From: Meira nashicola
Taxonomy: Eukaryota > Basidiomycota > Exobasidiomycetes > Exobasidiales > Brachybasidiaceae
Length of the DNA stretch: 64,000 nt
Direction of reading: 5' to 3'
NCBI GenBank assembly: GCA_001600355.1
Contig: BCJU01000004.1
Location: 806,001-870,000 of the forward strand
Below are positions 54,712 to 64,000 of the stretch, piece by piece. The position numbers and the translations under genes were made by a program. The number at the start of each line of letters is the position of its first letter. Within the stretch, counting starts at the first letter, position 1. The notes under the pieces were generated by a model that saw only the letters and a program-made list of their open reading frames with translations, searched no databases and was not told where the DNA came from.

Positions 54712-55797
54712 ATGCAATTGACAAAACAAAAAGTTGGTGTTTTAGGGGCTACAGGTACAGTCGGACAACGCTTCATCTTATTATTAGCCGATCATCCAAA
54801 TTTCACTATTCATAAATTAGGAGCATCATCTGCTAGCGTCGGAAAAGTGTACAAAGATGCAGTAAAAGGTCGTTGGAAACAAGTGGTTGGAATTCCAGAA
54901 AAAACTTCTTCTGTACCTGTGTTGGAATGCACAGTAGACAATTTCAAAGATTGTGATATCATCTTCAGTGGTTTGGATAGTGGACCAGCAAGTACGATCG
55001 AACCAGCATTTCGAAAAGCAGAATTACGTGTGTTCTCTAATGCAAAGAATTTCCGATTAGATGAACAGTGTCCACTTGTTGTTCCTTTGGCAAATGAGGC
55101 TCACTTTGGCATTCTTCCACATCAACAAAAAGCTAATGGACTTCAAAAAGGTTTTATCGTCACAAACGCAAATTGCAGCACTACAGGTATCATCCCACCC
55201 CTTAAAGCTCTACAAGATGCTTTCGGATCGCTAGACAAAGTGGTTGTCACAACATTACAAGCTGTCAGTGGAGCAGGTTACCCTGGTGTATCTTCTTTTG
55301 ACATTCATGATAATGTCGTGCCATACATCAGCGGAGAAGAAGAAAAAATTGAAGCAGAAACAATGAAAATGTTGGGAAGTCTTTCTTCCGATGCAAGTCA
55401 ATTTCAAAAGGAACAAGTCACTGTTAGTGCACAATGTAATCGTGTTCCTGTTTTAGATGGACATACCGAATGTGTCTCTCTATCATTCAAGCAAAGACCA
55501 CCGCCATCCATAGAACAAGTTAAGGAAGTTTTGCGAAATTACACATGTGAAGCACAAAAGTTAAAGGTACACAGCGCACCTGCACAAGCGATCGTCGTTC
55601 ATGAAGAAGAAGACAGACCACAACCTAGATTAGATCGTGATCATCAGAATGGTGCGTGCATCCACGTTGGAAGAGTGCGTAAATGCCCAGTTTTCGATGT
55701 CAAATTTGTAGTTTTGTCTAACAACGTCATGATCGGAGCTGCAACTTCTTCTGTCATGAATGCAGAAATTGCATTAGCACAAGGATATTTGAACTAA
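54712..55797 (+). CDS. HOM2: aspartate-semialdehyde dehydrogenase
   Basis: A single exon encodes 361 aa. The Rossmann lead KVGVLGATGTVGQRF starts at the N-terminus. The catalytic cysteine is C155 in TNANCSTTG and the catalytic histidine is H251 in DGHTECVSL. Conserved QAVSGAGYPGVSS is also present. The enzyme reduces aspartyl phosphate to aspartate semialdehyde with NADPH on the way to threonine and methionine. This is the fungal/archaeal type (C-terminal INAEIALAQGY-like ending). The ATG at 54712 is chosen because 36 upstream codons lack similarity to the family. Confidence 0.96.
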   Translation: MQLTKQKVGVLGATGTVGQRFILLLADHPNFTIHKLGASSASVGKVYKDAVKGRWKQVVGIPEKTSSVPVLECTVDNFKDCDIIFSGLDSGPASTIEPAFRKAELRVFSNAKNFRLDEQCPLVVPLANEAHFGILPHQQKANGLQKGFIVTNANCSTTGIIPPLKALQDAFGSLDKVVVTTLQAVSGAGYPGVSSFDIHDNVVPYISGEEEKIEAETMKMLGSLSSDASQFQKEQVTVSAQCNRVPVLDGHTECVSLSFKQRPPPSIEQVKEVLRNYTCEAQKLKVHSAPAQAIVVHEEEDRPQPRLDRDHQNGACIHVGRVRKCPVFDVKFVVLSNNVMIGAATSSVMNAEIALAQGYLN

Positions 55798-55990
55798 ATA
55801 TGGATTTGTATTCCAAACTGAAAACAAGGATAATTTTGTACAATGAAAAATCTATAGATGATATATTTATGTGTGTGTGAGATGGTAGTGATGTCTCCGA
55901 GAGGTGCAGCCAGCTGAACTTTTGTGGAAGAAATCGGACAATAATGTACATATTAGAGAAAACTTTTCTGAGTATTTATCCACCTCTTCT

Positions 55991-58939
55991 TCATGCTGCA
56001 TCGTAGGATAATACCCTTTCTTCAATATCTTCATCTTCTTCGTCATCTTCTGCTTCAACCCATTCCCATTCTACAATCAAACGACGAATTTCTCCTCCTA
56101 GAATTTTTGAAACTTGTTTTCCTTTTCGGAAATCGATCTCTTGGGCTGTAAATGTTCTTTTAATTCTTTGTCCTTTTTTCATTTGACCGATTGGAGTTTC
56201 AAAAGAGGGTATAAACCAAACATAACCGCAACTTGCAATATCAGGTAATTGAGCATGACTTGCACCACTTCTACCTGCCAGCATCTTAATTTGAATTGCA
56301 TTATCTGCGTCCAGAATCATTTCGTTTGATTCTTCACCATTTTCATCTGCCGAATCTTCTTCGTTTTGATTACTTTCGATTGAAGTTGGTGGAGTGACAC
56401 GAAGGTTTGGTGCATTTTGAGAATCATTTAATGCGGTTGCCCACATAGAAGATCCGCTAGGCGAAGTATCATTACTTGAAGAGAACCTTCTCGGTCCTTG
56501 TTGATCAACACTTTGTCTTGATTGCCAAGCAGAAGAAGTATTGAGCCAAGTAGGTAAAACAGGCACGCCGTTTGTCAAATGTGTTTTAGCTAATTGGAAT
56601 TGATGTCGAACGATAGTTGCTTTTTGTTCTGTTTGACGGCGGAGTTCTGCTTGTGTTGTAGAACCTTCTAAAGTATTACGAGATTGTTCACGAACACTTG
56701 CGAAAATATTAATGTCAGTTTCTCTTTTCGCCGCTTCTTTTTGTGCATTTTTATCCAACAAATCATCATGTCCGCTATTTGCCCATGCGAAATTACGTGC
56801 ACGCTCTTGTTCAGCAAGTACATTAATTCCCCAAAAGCTTGCACCTTGACCGGATAATTGTAAATCATAGGCTTTTTGACCGGAATTTTGTCTTTCTACA
56901 TGTCGCCATTGTTCGTTATATGCATTTTCCTCTTCTGCTTTTCGAGCAGGTCCACGGAAATCCGTTCCATGTTCCTCAAGTTTTAATGCAGGCAAATCAG
57001 GCGTAGCAGCAGAAGGATCCGAAAATCCAAAAGCTCTCGTCCTTCTGCGTGCATTCGTTTCCCATCCGCGTAATCTATTCTCTAAATCAGGATCATATCT
57101 GCCCAAATGAATACTTAATGCGCCTCCTCCGTTTTTGGGTACTTCTCCTCCTTTTGTTAAATTTATTCGACGATCGACTTGAATTTGTAGAATTCGAATT
57201 TTGCGTTTTGTTTGAATCGTGACATCTCCACGTGGATCATTTCCGCTCAAGATCCTTGCCCAATAACCTACAAATCGACGTTGAGAAGGAATACTGACGG
57301 CCAATCGTACAGGTGGTACAACAGATTCTTCTTCACCTTCACTCTCCATATCACTATCGAAATCCACATTTTCAGCATACGGTCCTCCGATTGATACCTG
57401 ACTTGCATTGGCAGTATTAGGGGAAGGTGTTTCTGGGAATGGCTGATCGGATTCTACATTGATCACATCTCCAGGTCGGAAAATAGGTGGTGCAAGAGTG
57501 GCTTGAGGATGAAGAAGTCCATCTGAATTAGTAAAATAACTGCACCCATTCTTCTGTTTGGTAGGCGTATCAAACAGTGTATTGGGTGTAGAATTTGCAC
57601 TTTGTGAAGAAGAATGCATTCTTTGTGTCTTTGGCGGTTTTTGCAATTGCGGTGTAGATGCAAAGCCTTGCACGATGGCTCCATATCGTACAGGTGGAAG
57701 TTTTGGCGAAGGCTTTCGTCTGTGTGCTTGAGTAGATGATCTTCCTTCGCTCGAAGAACCTGCCTCTGCTCTCAAATCCGTTGTAGATCTCCCCATCGGT
57801 GTAACTCCCAATGCTCTCAAGTCCAATTGACTACTCTTTCTTCGAGGAGGTGATTGATCAGGAGGTGATGCAATCGAACTGTGAGGAGGACTAGAGAATG
57901 GTGTGGCTGAATCAGTTGCTCTGTTCAACTCTATACTAGGTTTGGGAGGCGATTGCTTTGGCGGGCTTGAACGTAGTATGCTTTGGGATGCTCTTCGTAC
58001 AAGGTTGGCAACGCTTTTCGATTTTCGTACATGACTACTCTCGGATGATTTGCGTTGCATGCTTGATGCTGGATCGGATTGCAAGAATGAACTTGGTTCT
58101 CTTTCTTCTGCAATAGGTGGAGCAGCAACACGAGGAGCTTTCAATCTTCGAGAAGTGTGAAGATCAAAAACATTTCGTAATCGATTAGCAAGAGCTTGAG
58201 TGGTATATGCTTCGTTCAATTGATCCTGTCCTCCTATTGCAATCTTGGCAGCTTGTGTTCTAGCAATATCTTGTTCATTCTTTGTATCCTGCGAGTCAAC
58301 ACCGCCCTTGACCTCAGGATGCTCTGCGAATAGATTGCCCAACATGACGGTTTCGAGTAATGGTGATCCATCATCCTTCGTTGGCTTGATTGTTGTTGGT
58401 GAAGTGACCATCTCTTTTTCTACAATCTGTTTGGACTGTGGGGTATCTTCCTCTTTCTCTTTTGCAGATTGGGACGACGTTGGTGGCGGAGGCAAGATTG
58501 GCAGACTGAGTAGATAGGAACAAGCCATTGTACCTGATCGACCTTTACCTGCTTTACAGTGAATCACTGCAACATTTCTCGCATCCTTTGCTAACCAAGC
58601 AGTGATATCACAAACGAACATTGGAATCATACTCAAAGGTGGAGGATGATGATCGGGAAAAGGGTATCTTCCAACTTCTCCATAAAATTCGTTTGATTCG
58701 TAAGAATTTTCCCAACAAGGGCATAAATTGTAAACCCTATAATATTCTCCATGTCTTGCATCGAGAAATTTTCGAACAGTTTTTCGTTTATTTCGATAAA
58801 TTGCTTCAAAGTTTGCTGCTGGCCAACCCATGATGATCAAACGATCGGAAACATAAACTAAATCTAGGTCAACGCCTAAATCTTTATCCACATAACGAGC
58901 TTTTGGACCGGAAACGATCCTACGTAAAAACGTGGTCAT
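55991..58939 (-). CDS. TEP1: PTEN/Tep1-like lipid phosphatase, very long
   Basis: A single exon encodes 982 aa, more than twice human PTEN (403). The phosphatase domain is at residues about 15-150: YVSDRLIIMGWPA, DHHPPPL with the general acid D96, and the P-loop HCKAGKGRSG with C128 and R134. The threonine usually after R is replaced by serine. The PI(3,4,5)P3-contact lysines of the P-loop are kept. A disordered Ser/Pro-rich insert (about 155-520) separates it from a split C2-like domain (VRLAVSIPSQRRFVGYWARI and the tail WFIPSFETPIGQMKKGQRI). The C-terminus ends in an acidic run. It likely opposes PI3K signalling at membranes. Confidence 0.88.
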   Translation of the reverse strand: MTTFLRRIVSGPKARYVDKDLGVDLDLVYVSDRLIIMGWPAANFEAIYRNKRKTVRKFLDARHGEYYRVYNLCPCWENSYESNEFYGEVGRYPFPDHHPPPLSMIPMFVCDITAWLAKDARNVAVIHCKAGKGRSGTMACSYLLSLPILPPPPTSSQSAKEKEEDTPQSKQIVEKEMVTSPTTIKPTKDDGSPLLETVMLGNLFAEHPEVKGGVDSQDTKNEQDIARTQAAKIAIGGQDQLNEAYTTQALANRLRNVFDLHTSRRLKAPRVAAPPIAEEREPSSFLQSDPASSMQRKSSESSHVRKSKSVANLVRRASQSILRSSPPKQSPPKPSIELNRATDSATPFSSPPHSSIASPPDQSPPRRKSSQLDLRALGVTPMGRSTTDLRAEAGSSSEGRSSTQAHRRKPSPKLPPVRYGAIVQGFASTPQLQKPPKTQRMHSSSQSANSTPNTLFDTPTKQKNGCSYFTNSDGLLHPQATLAPPIFRPGDVINVESDQPFPETPSPNTANASQVSIGGPYAENVDFDSDMESEGEEESVVPPVRLAVSIPSQRRFVGYWARILSGNDPRGDVTIQTKRKIRILQIQVDRRINLTKGGEVPKNGGGALSIHLGRYDPDLENRLRGWETNARRRTRAFGFSDPSAATPDLPALKLEEHGTDFRGPARKAEEENAYNEQWRHVERQNSGQKAYDLQLSGQGASFWGINVLAEQERARNFAWANSGHDDLLDKNAQKEAAKRETDINIFASVREQSRNTLEGSTTQAELRRQTEQKATIVRHQFQLAKTHLTNGVPVLPTWLNTSSAWQSRQSVDQQGPRRFSSSNDTSPSGSSMWATALNDSQNAPNLRVTPPTSIESNQNEEDSADENGEESNEMILDADNAIQIKMLAGRSGASHAQLPDIASCGYVWFIPSFETPIGQMKKGQRIKRTFTAQEIDFRKGKQVSKILGGEIRRLIVEWEWVEAEDDEEDEDIEERVLSYDAA

Positions 58940-59738
58940 CTTTATTGTTATGATGTAAATGAGGTGGAGAGTGATCCTCTCAGTATTGTTACGATAAAAG
59001 TTTAAGCGTTCATGTCGATCTTATAGAAATAAGATTTGTCGGAGATGGTTGCCGTTTAAGAAGATGGAGGTTGATTTACACCACACTATCTAGACCTACT
59101 CCATTCGTGATGAGATTTGTCAGGGATTATGACACCGATCTGAAACTGGCAAACACACCACATATATGTTTAATCTACTCACTTTCTGTACACACAGACA
59201 ACAACACCCAAATGGCGTCGGCGCCGCCCTTATTGTATGTACTTCGGACCTTTTTCCTTCGTGTGAGATTTTTATTTTATTTTTTGCCAAGGCTTCAGCA
59301 TTGCCCAAGAATTCATAAATTGCATTAGCCTATCACCAGTTAAAAGGCACAAAACGCATTTTGCACCAAAGGCCCAAAGCGCGGCGCTGCACGGGCGCGT
59401 AAACGATTGCGCGCTGCGTACGCATTTGAACAAACGAGGTGAATGACGTTTTTGCTTTAACCTTGAAATTCCTCTATGCGGAGACTTTGATCAATTTGTA
59501 TTTAGCGTGAACGAGTGTAAGCTTGTTTCTTTAAACGGCCCTATGACGTAGGCGCCAGATAAGCCGAAGAGCCAAACAAACTTGGAAAGGCAAAAATTGT
59601 CTATTTTTTAGCGTCGTCTTGGCACTTTTGTTTTTAATGTATTTTGCGTGTAAAAAGGTAAATGTCACGTTCGATTAAGGAATAGATTATGTCAAACAAG
59701 AGAAGAAAGTGAAGTTATAATTAGCATCCACGATTAAT
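58940..59738. promoter_or_regulatory. divergent interval with GC-rich patches (799 bp)
   Basis: Between the PTEN-like and methyltransferase genes. Two GC-rich patches carry the same core: GCGCTGC at 59384-59390 and 59411-59417, surrounded by AT-rich sequence. The GGCGCCGCC stretch at 59219 is a third patch. No coding frame is supported. Confidence 0.45.
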
Positions 59739-60749
59739 ATGTTCGAAGCATGTCAAATTCATGATCGACAGGAAGACGACCCAAACTTTCCCAAAGGAGG
59801 ATTAGACATCAAACCGTCTTATGAACGATACAATTCATGCAATAACGAATGGGCCAAAGATACCGAAGAAGATATTGTGGCGTTTGGCATCGCGGGTAGG
59901 ATATGGGAAGCTAGTTATTTGTTACAAAGATACTTAACACCAAGTGGTGCAGGCACGGATCAATTCGATCCACCTTGTTCGGATCTGTTTGTGAGCGAAA
60001 AGAGTACGATCATTGAATTAGGCGCTGGAGTAGGATTGGTTGGCATTCATCTTGCACAGCAATTACAGCAACATCAACACCGTAACCAATGCAAACGTAT
60101 CATTCTTACGGATTTACATAATGTACTTCCACTCTTGGCAAGAAATGCGTCAAAAGCGGGCGTATACGATCCTTCTTCCAGCACAGCCAATTCAGTAACA
60201 GTAGAGCCACTTCCTTGGGGATCTGAGAGTGATGCACAAACGATCCTCAGCACTGCTCAAAACGAATCAAGACCTGTGACGCATATACTGTGTAGCGATT
60301 TAGTCTATTTTCCTGAACTTTTACCGCCTCTTTTACGTACTTTGATTCAAGTCACTGCTCAATCTTCAAAAGTAAAAGTTATAATCAGTTATAAAATTCG
60401 ATCTCTTCCAAAAGAAGAACCTTTTTGGCGTACATTTGGAGCTTGGTTCGATTTTTCACCTGTTTTGATCTCTACAAACAAAGACAAACCGCAATCTTGG
60501 AGACTGTTCGGCGCAAAGAAGAGTGATATGTATGCATACAATCACGCTCCTCAATTTAATGAAGAAGATGCAGAAGATGACGTATTCATCTTTGTGGCTA
60601 CACGTAAGCCGGAAACATTATCGTGCATGCCCGTATCGGATGATGCTAAATTGATGCAAGGTTTTATGAGATCAGAAAATGGATCAGACATACAAGGAAA
60701 AGGTATCGAAACGTTTGAATTGATCTTAATGTCATCCTTAGAAGGATGA
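59739..60749 (+). CDS. METTL21-family protein lysine methyltransferase-like
   Basis: A single exon encodes 336 aa. The SAM-binding core is visible: the AGRIWEASYLLQRYL helix, motif I ELGAGVGLVGIHLA (about 85-100), an acidic end of strand 2 (RIILTDLHNVLPLL) and a DxxY-like motif LCSDLVYFPELL (residues about 185-200). These belong to methyltransferase family 16, which modifies lysines on translation factors and chaperones. The target is unknown. The C-terminal 60 residues hold an acidic segment (NEEDAEDDVFIFVAT) of the core and a tail. It is not METTL18-like, and other assignment within the family is open. Confidence 0.75.
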   Translation: MFEACQIHDRQEDDPNFPKGGLDIKPSYERYNSCNNEWAKDTEEDIVAFGIAGRIWEASYLLQRYLTPSGAGTDQFDPPCSDLFVSEKSTIIELGAGVGLVGIHLAQQLQQHQHRNQCKRIILTDLHNVLPLLARNASKAGVYDPSSSTANSVTVEPLPWGSESDAQTILSTAQNESRPVTHILCSDLVYFPELLPPLLRTLIQVTAQSSKVKVIISYKIRSLPKEEPFWRTFGAWFDFSPVLISTNKDKPQSWRLFGAKKSDMYAYNHAPQFNEEDAEDDVFIFVATRKPETLSCMPVSDDAKLMQGFMRSENGSDIQGKGIETFELILMSSLEG

Positions 60750-60847
60750 TAACAACTACACAATCACAATCTTTATGAGATTAAATTTTATTCTATCTTC
60801 AGAGTTCATACATGTACACAAGTATACCACATTACACTTTCTACCCC

Positions 60848-63286
60848 TCAAATCAGCTTTTTACCTGCCATCAATTCCACCAATTCTTTGTACTCTAACC
60901 ATGTAAGCTCTTTCGGACGGCGGTTTGTAAAATCAGAAGCTTCAATTAGCTTGTCCAATGTAACAATATCCAATCGTGTACCGTTAATAGTAACAATTGC
61001 TGGCATTGTGTTTGGTTTGCCCACATTTTGTTCAATAAACTCGCATGCCTTTCTTGCCAAACGAGCAGCACGACAACGATCGATAGGTGAAACAATAGAT
61101 CCTTGACATAAATGTCCTAATTCTGATCCACGTGTAGACCATAGCGATTTACCTTCTTCGTTAAAGATGCTCTTTAGCGCATCCAAATTGAATGCATCGC
61201 TTGCCTTATCAGCTACTAAGACCAATCGACCCTCTGCTTTTCCTTTGGTGTCCAATTGATAACGTTTACGCAACCAAGCTGCATCTGCGTCCAATTGTTG
61301 TAGTGTGATACCTGTCTCGGGTGTATAGACGATCACTGCTCCTGCTGCTAAAGCACTAAAGACGGCCAAACGACCTTCCTTTCCTCCTTGACAACTGAGG
61401 AAGAAGACACGGTTTCGCGATGCACTGGCACTCCTCTTTAGTGTATCAGCAGCATTTACGACCTCGTTCAAACTGGTTGAAAATCCAATAGATTCCGTCA
61501 ATGGGATATTGGAACTCAAGGTAGCCGGAATATGAACGGTAGGCACTTGCAATGCTTTAATCTTTTCGCTTTGCTCATGTAAAATCTTGGCAGACAAAAA
61601 TGCTTCAAAACCACCGATCAGTAATAGACCTTGAATTTTGTGTTTTGTGAGTGCATCTGCAACGCCTTGAATATTTCTATCGGGCAAATGACGATTCGTT
61701 CCTAATTCTGATCCACTACGGACTGCCCAATTGTCAACTTGAATCCAAGATAGTGGTGCGATTTGACCATCAACGAGACCAGAGAAACCATTGTGGACCG
61801 CCAAAGGAGTGTGTCCTCGAGCTAGACAGTATCGAGCTGCTGTTCGGATAGCAGCATTCATTCCACCAGCAGGTGCACCAACAGTGAGGATCGCAATATT
61901 TGCTCGTTGATTTTCTGGTAATTTGCTCGAACTGTCCACATGACTGATCAAGTCAAACGTTGATAATCCTTCAATGAATTCAGGATCACGTAGTGCCAAC
62001 GCCTTGTCGAATTGCTTGTTTTGAATGTGCTCTGCTACTTGATGGGTTTGTTTGACAGCTTCGATCAATGGCAAACGCACAATCTTGTCATCGCGTATTC
62101 CAATCACGTACGATGGTGTGTCTGGTGTAGCCTCCATTACTGCATTCACAGCTTCCACACCTTGAAGAGTAGCCAAAATACGATCTTCAGCAACAGGTTT
62201 ACCTCCACGTTGAACGTGACCCAAAATGGTAGAGCGAGCATCAACCTGCAATTGTTTCTCCAAGCAAAGGCGGACGTCTTCTGCTTTGATCGGATTCAAA
62301 TCGCTATCAATAGCACCTTCTGCAAGGATAACAATCGTACGACGTTTACCTACGATACGTTGATGACGCAAAACTTCGCACATTTCATCTCTCCAATTGA
62401 CGGTAGGAGGACGTTCAGGCACAAAGACATAATCAGCTCCTACTGAGATAGCAGCAGAACTAGCAAGTGCACCTGAAGCACGTCCCATCACTTCAACAAC
62501 GAAAGCACGTTGATGACTTGAAGCAGTAGAAGAGATTGAATCGATAGCTTCAACAATACGTGTCAGAGCAGTCGGGAAACCCAAAGACATGTCCGTACCG
62601 CTGAAGTCACCATCGATACTTCCCACAATACCGGAAACACGTAGCGAACTATGTTTTTCTGCTTGCTTTGATGTGATTTTGCCTGAGTCATGTAGTTCCT
62701 TGACCAGACTGCTCCATTCTTGACGTAATCTATCCAAACCTGATAAACTTCCATCACCGCCACAGCATACAAGAGCATTGATGCCGCACGAAATTAGATT
62801 CTTTGCCGCTTTGAGACGACCTGAACGTTCTCTGAATTCAGCACAACGGGCAGTACCGATCAAAGTACCACCTTCTGACATCCAACCACGAACATCATCC
62901 CAACCAACACGAACGATATAACGACCTTTAAGACCGATTTCATCTGCTTCTCCAACACCTTCACGTAATAAATCTCCTTCTCCATATGTAGGAACAAATA
63001 CATCATTTCCTTTAGCGTATCCGGTTGGTGTTCTTTGACCTTCTTCACTTCCTGCTTCATTGCCTCTCACTAAACCTTCCCATCCTTCTCGAATGACGTA
63101 TGCATGTGCTCCTTGATAAATTGCCATCTTTACTGCTGATCGAACGGCAGCATTCATTCCTGCACTATCACCGCCAGATGTCATAACTGCTACATTAACT
63201 GGCTCATCTTGAGTCGATTTTCCAGGATCTCCTTTAAAGGCTTTCAAGCCTGTTGCATGAACAGCAACTGTGCCTGAGTTAGACAT
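60848..63286 (-). CDS. PFK1: 6-phosphofructokinase
   Basis: A single exon encodes 812 aa with two duplicated PFK halves. N-half motifs: VMTSGGDSAGMNAAVR, GTARCAEFRERSGRLKAAKNL, CCGGDGSLSG, and the catalytic loop GSIDGDFSGTD followed by VEVMGRASGALA. The C-half begins ILTVGAPAGGMNAAIR and holds the regulatory fructose-2,6-bisphosphate site region, as in eukaryotic tandem PFKs. It converts fructose-6-phosphate to the 1,6-bisphosphate in the committed step of glycolysis, controlled by ATP, AMP and fructose-2,6-bisphosphate. The ATG at 63286 is used, since 62 upstream codons from an earlier start have no family resemblance. Confidence 0.95.
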   Translation of the reverse strand: MSNSGTVAVHATGLKAFKGDPGKSTQDEPVNVAVMTSGGDSAGMNAAVRSAVKMAIYQGAHAYVIREGWEGLVRGNEAGSEEGQRTPTGYAKGNDVFVPTYGEGDLLREGVGEADEIGLKGRYIVRVGWDDVRGWMSEGGTLIGTARCAEFRERSGRLKAAKNLISCGINALVCCGGDGSLSGLDRLRQEWSSLVKELHDSGKITSKQAEKHSSLRVSGIVGSIDGDFSGTDMSLGFPTALTRIVEAIDSISSTASSHQRAFVVEVMGRASGALASSAAISVGADYVFVPERPPTVNWRDEMCEVLRHQRIVGKRRTIVILAEGAIDSDLNPIKAEDVRLCLEKQLQVDARSTILGHVQRGGKPVAEDRILATLQGVEAVNAVMEATPDTPSYVIGIRDDKIVRLPLIEAVKQTHQVAEHIQNKQFDKALALRDPEFIEGLSTFDLISHVDSSSKLPENQRANIAILTVGAPAGGMNAAIRTAARYCLARGHTPLAVHNGFSGLVDGQIAPLSWIQVDNWAVRSGSELGTNRHLPDRNIQGVADALTKHKIQGLLLIGGFEAFLSAKILHEQSEKIKALQVPTVHIPATLSSNIPLTESIGFSTSLNEVVNAADTLKRSASASRNRVFFLSCQGGKEGRLAVFSALAAGAVIVYTPETGITLQQLDADAAWLRKRYQLDTKGKAEGRLVLVADKASDAFNLDALKSIFNEEGKSLWSTRGSELGHLCQGSIVSPIDRCRAARLARKACEFIEQNVGKPNTMPAIVTINGTRLDIVTLDKLIEASDFTNRRPKELTWLEYKELVELMAGKKLI

Positions 63287-63904
63287 GGCGAGCAAATGTA
63301 TGTGAGATGGTGTGACAATAGGAGAAACAGTTTTGTACAACAGAGTAATCTTTCTTAGAAAAAGCTCCACCATTCTCTCTGGGCGTTTAGGCCTGCAGCC
63401 CAACAGAAAAAATTCAATGCAAGTCAATATTCTGAAATTTCTTTTTTTTAACGAGGGAGACCGTGCGAGCAAACTTTATCTTTCCGATCTACGCATTGCA
63501 GGGCGAGTTGAGGCAGTAAAGCAGTTATTCAATTCTTACCTTTAAGCCACGGAGTTTTTTCGGTCGCGTCACGCAGAATATTAAACGAGACAGCTGTACC
63601 GCTGAGATATGTTGGGGCTGCGCAGCGATGTGTACGCTCTGCGGGCGCAAGCAGCAACAATCGGCTGGGCGTTATCGTCATTTCGTTATCTGTGAGCCCA
63701 GCACTCTAGTTTACTTGCCAACTCGATCGACGGTGCTTAAAAGAGGGCTAATTGTATCAATGACGTGGGATTGATTATACCAATTGCTAAGTGGGAAGAG
63801 TATATGAAAAATTACACAAGAATCCGTGATTCTTATTGTGAAAATGAATTATCTCATATATATTCTTTTGCATTCACTTTTCTTTTGTGTTAAGATGCAC
63901 ACCT
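63287..63904. promoter_or_regulatory. region upstream of PFK
   Basis: This 618-bp interval holds the PFK promoter and the presumed 3' UTR of the edge gene. A GC-rich patch near 63612-63655 includes CTGCGCAGCG. A T-run is near 63440. No definite factor site is seen. Confidence 0.4.
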
Positions 63905-64000
63905 CTACCATTTTTCGAATCTATTTGTAGCCTTGATTTCTTTTGGTCGTATTAACCAATCAAGTGCAGAATGTTCTGGTCCGATTGCTGGGCGTCCAAG
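63905..64000 (-). CDS. possible C-terminal end of a gene entering from the right edge
   Basis: Read from the window edge, 31 codons remain open and end at a TAG on 63907-63905. The reading LGRPAIGPEHSALDWLIR, then PKEIKATNRFEKW, is protein-like, with balanced composition. If real, the gene lies to the right on the minus strand and this is its C-terminus. Its function cannot be named. The short length leaves a real chance of accident. Confidence 0.4.
   Translation of the reverse strand, partial: LGRPAIGPEHSALDWLIRPKEIKATNRFEKW

Noticed and set aside
62012..62446. Plus-strand open frame within PFK
   Set aside because: It is antisense to the conserved PFK coding sequence and has no start or domain.

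Overview
The window is nuclear DNA from a fungus, most likely a basidiomycete yeast or mould with a compact, AT-rich genome. Evidence seen directly: single-copy eukaryotic housekeeping genes are packed on both strands, long exons are interrupted by at least 18 short GT-AG introns (61-91 nt), there are no operons, and neighbouring genes mostly lie in divergent or convergent pairs. Several products are typically fungal, such as the Rim101/PacC-like zinc finger, the secretory lipase, the Dph6-RidA fusion and the Str2-type cystathionine gamma-synthase. I cannot fix the genus. The basidiomycete placement is an inference from intron style and protein resemblance.

Layout. 1-3.2 kb: mostly non-coding, with a possible terminal exon at the left edge. 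3.2-8 kb: CWC22 splicing factor, ALKBH6-type dioxygenase and a Pab2/PABPN1-type RRM protein. 8-16 kb: peroxisomal acyl-CoA synthetase, a three-exon mitochondrial uS19 gene, DML1/misato, eIF2D and a probable Mediator Med19. 16-24 kb: SUV3 helicase, serine carboxypeptidase, a repeat-bearing helix-turn-helix protein and HEM2. 24-33 kb: cystathionine gamma-synthase, aldo/keto reductase, SNU66/SART1, a 2.1 kb gene-poor stretch and a phosducin-like protein. 33-44 kb: four-exon histidine acid phosphatase, three-exon Rim101/PacC-like zinc-finger protein, SIT4/PP6 phosphatase, DPH6, ASF1 and a CNT nucleoside transporter. 44-52 kb: a 1.4 kb gap with several GATA motifs, a Cue3/ASCC2-like protein, a rhodanese/Cdc25-like protein, a secretory lipase and an unrecognised conserved-looking protein. 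52-64 kb: AVL9, aspartate-semialdehyde dehydrogenase, a large PTEN-like phosphatase, a METTL21-family methyltransferase, 6-phosphofructokinase, and the probable C-terminal end of another gene at the right edge.

No pathway is clustered here. The functions are independent housekeeping ones: splicing (CWC22, SNU66), RNA 3'-end and mitochondrial RNA handling (Pab2, SUV3), translation (eIF2D, Dph6, Cue3-like, uS19m), chromatin and transcription (ASF1, Med19), signalling (SIT4, PTEN, phosducin-like) and methionine, threonine and heme biosynthesis. I found no tRNA, rRNA, CRISPR array, transposon or viral remnant. I did not find a convincing new multi-gene system. The most unusual items are a recurrent GCAGCGC/GCGCTGC motif in intergenic DNA, the lineage-specific-looking repeat/HTH protein, two stop-free introns of length 3n in enzyme genes, a possible MCB cluster upstream of ASF1, and the large gene-poor intervals.
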